DNA from: an archaeon
GTDB lineage: Archaea; Nanobdellota; Nanobdellia; Woesearchaeales; GW2011-AR9
Length of the DNA: 41,686 nt
Direction of reading: 5' to 3'
Assembly (NCBI GenBank): GCA_018696395.1
Contig: JABHQR010000015.1
Coordinates: 1-41,686 of the forward strand
Shown here in pieces: positions 41,066-41,686 of this stretch. The first letter of the stretch is position 1; each line of letters opens with the position of its first letter. A model generated the notes under the pieces. It was given only the letters and a program-made list of their open reading frames with translations, did no database searches and had not been told where the DNA came from. The translations under genes and the position numbers were made by a program.

Positions 41066-41686
41066 CTAAATTGCTTCTACTGTATATGTGAATACTGCAG
41101 TCACAGTACCAGTTGGAGCTTCCTGAGGGAGAGTTAATTGATAAAGTGTTTCAAGAGTATCTGACCCATCAGTTGGTTTAAAATTAGTACACAATAATAC
41201 AGTCGATTTACTGTCATAATCTGCAACTTCAGTATAAGTATTTACCTCACCATCAATACAAGCAGATGTAGTATCAAGTGCTTTAACTTGAACCATAGCA
41301 TTGTCACCTGGACATGTTGCGCCACTTTGACCACATAACCAATGTTCTGCATTATCCTTATCCATAGAAACAGTAACATTTACTGGAGTTGAACCAGTAT
41401 TATTTAATCTATGACTAGTATCTGCAAAGTTAGTGAAAGGACTACCTGTACTATTTAACCAATCAGTGATATTAGTACCAGATGAATCAAGTATAGCTAC
41501 AGCTTGAGTTGAATTCACATAACCACTTAAAAAATCAATAGTCGTATCATCCACATTCAAACCTACGTTAGCCAAAATTTCTAATGTGGTGTTACCTGTA
41601 TCAGTTGCACTTGATGTTACTGCACCACTTATTACCATCCATTGTCCGCCGACTTTACTGATCTCACTAACACTCATAATGGTTCC
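41066..41686 (-). CDS. Secreted sequon-rich protein, family copy 3 (start outside window)
   Basis: A partial gene of the same family as 15403. The frame is open to the window end; the last codons read GTI-M, matching copy 1 (TGTIMSVSEISKVGG), so the true start and signal peptide lie beyond the edge and the first ATG in the window is internal. The visible part has TTLEILANVGLNVDD, SGYVNST, NNTGS, and about six sequons, with the four cysteines (WLCG, C, CI, LLC). The first 122 bases match copy 1 at about 90%, while the rest is more divergent. Confidence 0.75.
   Translation of the reverse strand, partial: GTIMSVSEISKVGGQWMVISGAVTSSATDTGNTTLEILANVGLNVDDTTIDFLSGYVNSTQAVAILDSSGTNITDWLNSTGSPFTNFADTSHRLNNTGSTPVNVTVSMDKDNAEHWLCGQSGATCPGDNAMVQVKALDTTSACIDGEVNTYTEVADYDSKSTVLLCTNFKPTDGSDTLETLYQLTLPQEAPTGTVTAVFTYTVEAI

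Noticed and set aside
1-41686. tRNA, rRNA, CRISPR array or insertion sequence
   Set aside because: No T-loop-like GTTCRA context, no regularly spaced repeats, and no transposase motif was found on either strand.

Overview
This AT-rich window comes from an archaeon. Archaeal markers include pelota, the proteasome-activating nucleotidase, Nop5, aIF1, RNase P component 1, the archaeal-only ribosomal proteins L14e, L19e, L32e, L34e and S4e, and class III (pilin-type) signal peptides. Small genes, very low GC, a bacterial-type RsuA pseudouridine synthase and many sequon-rich secreted proteins suggest a DPANN lineage of the Woesearchaeota/Pacearchaeota kind. That placement is inference from style, not a phylogeny.

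Layout. (1) 1-5583, minus strand: the start of an unknown gene (partial), then a surface module of two related lipoproteins, a multi-membrane-span protein with a glycine-zipper N-terminus, and a pilin-like anchored protein with three beta-sandwich repeats. (2) 5778-12676, plus strand: pelota, a TrmB-family regulator with three copies of an octamer upstream, and the phenylalanyl-tRNA synthetase genes pheS and pheT with a Nif3-like gene and a Yip1-like membrane gene between them. (3) 12733-16996, minus strand: an EEP-fold phosphatase/nuclease, an RsuA-type pseudouridine synthase, L14e, L34e, a secreted sequon-rich protein and a DUF106 (Oxa1-superfamily) insertase. (4) 17181-19350, plus strand: a divergent PRPP-synthetase-like gene and an overlapping pair of small unknown genes, the first ParB/sulfiredoxin-like. 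(5) 19391-34151, minus strand: an uninterrupted archaeal S10/spc-type ribosomal supercluster from L3 to SecY (25 genes, including aIF1 and RNase P component 1). (6) 34152-41686: a gene-free stretch with possible RNA structure, a zinc-ribbon protein, Nop5, PAN, several small unknowns, an MscS channel, a methyltransferase, and two more members of the secreted family (one with a CTG start, one cut by the window end).

How it fits together. The core is translation: ribosome assembly, tRNA charging, ribosome rescue, rRNA modification and protein export (SecY, DUF106). Around it are surface genes. Two modes of translation start are visible. Many genes have a TATA-like box about 25-30 bases before the ATG and look leaderless. 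A second set (surface/secreted proteins, L34e, TrmB and the PRPP-like gene) has a Shine-Dalgarno sequence with an inverted repeat just upstream, often near the predicted 5' end of the mRNA. The most novel-looking items are the four-gene surface module, the mosaic secreted family, the stem-loop/Shine-Dalgarno leaders, two candidate structured RNAs sharing sequence words, and the small gene pair whose promoter is framed by a 9-bp inverted repeat. No tRNA, rRNA, CRISPR array or insertion sequence was found.
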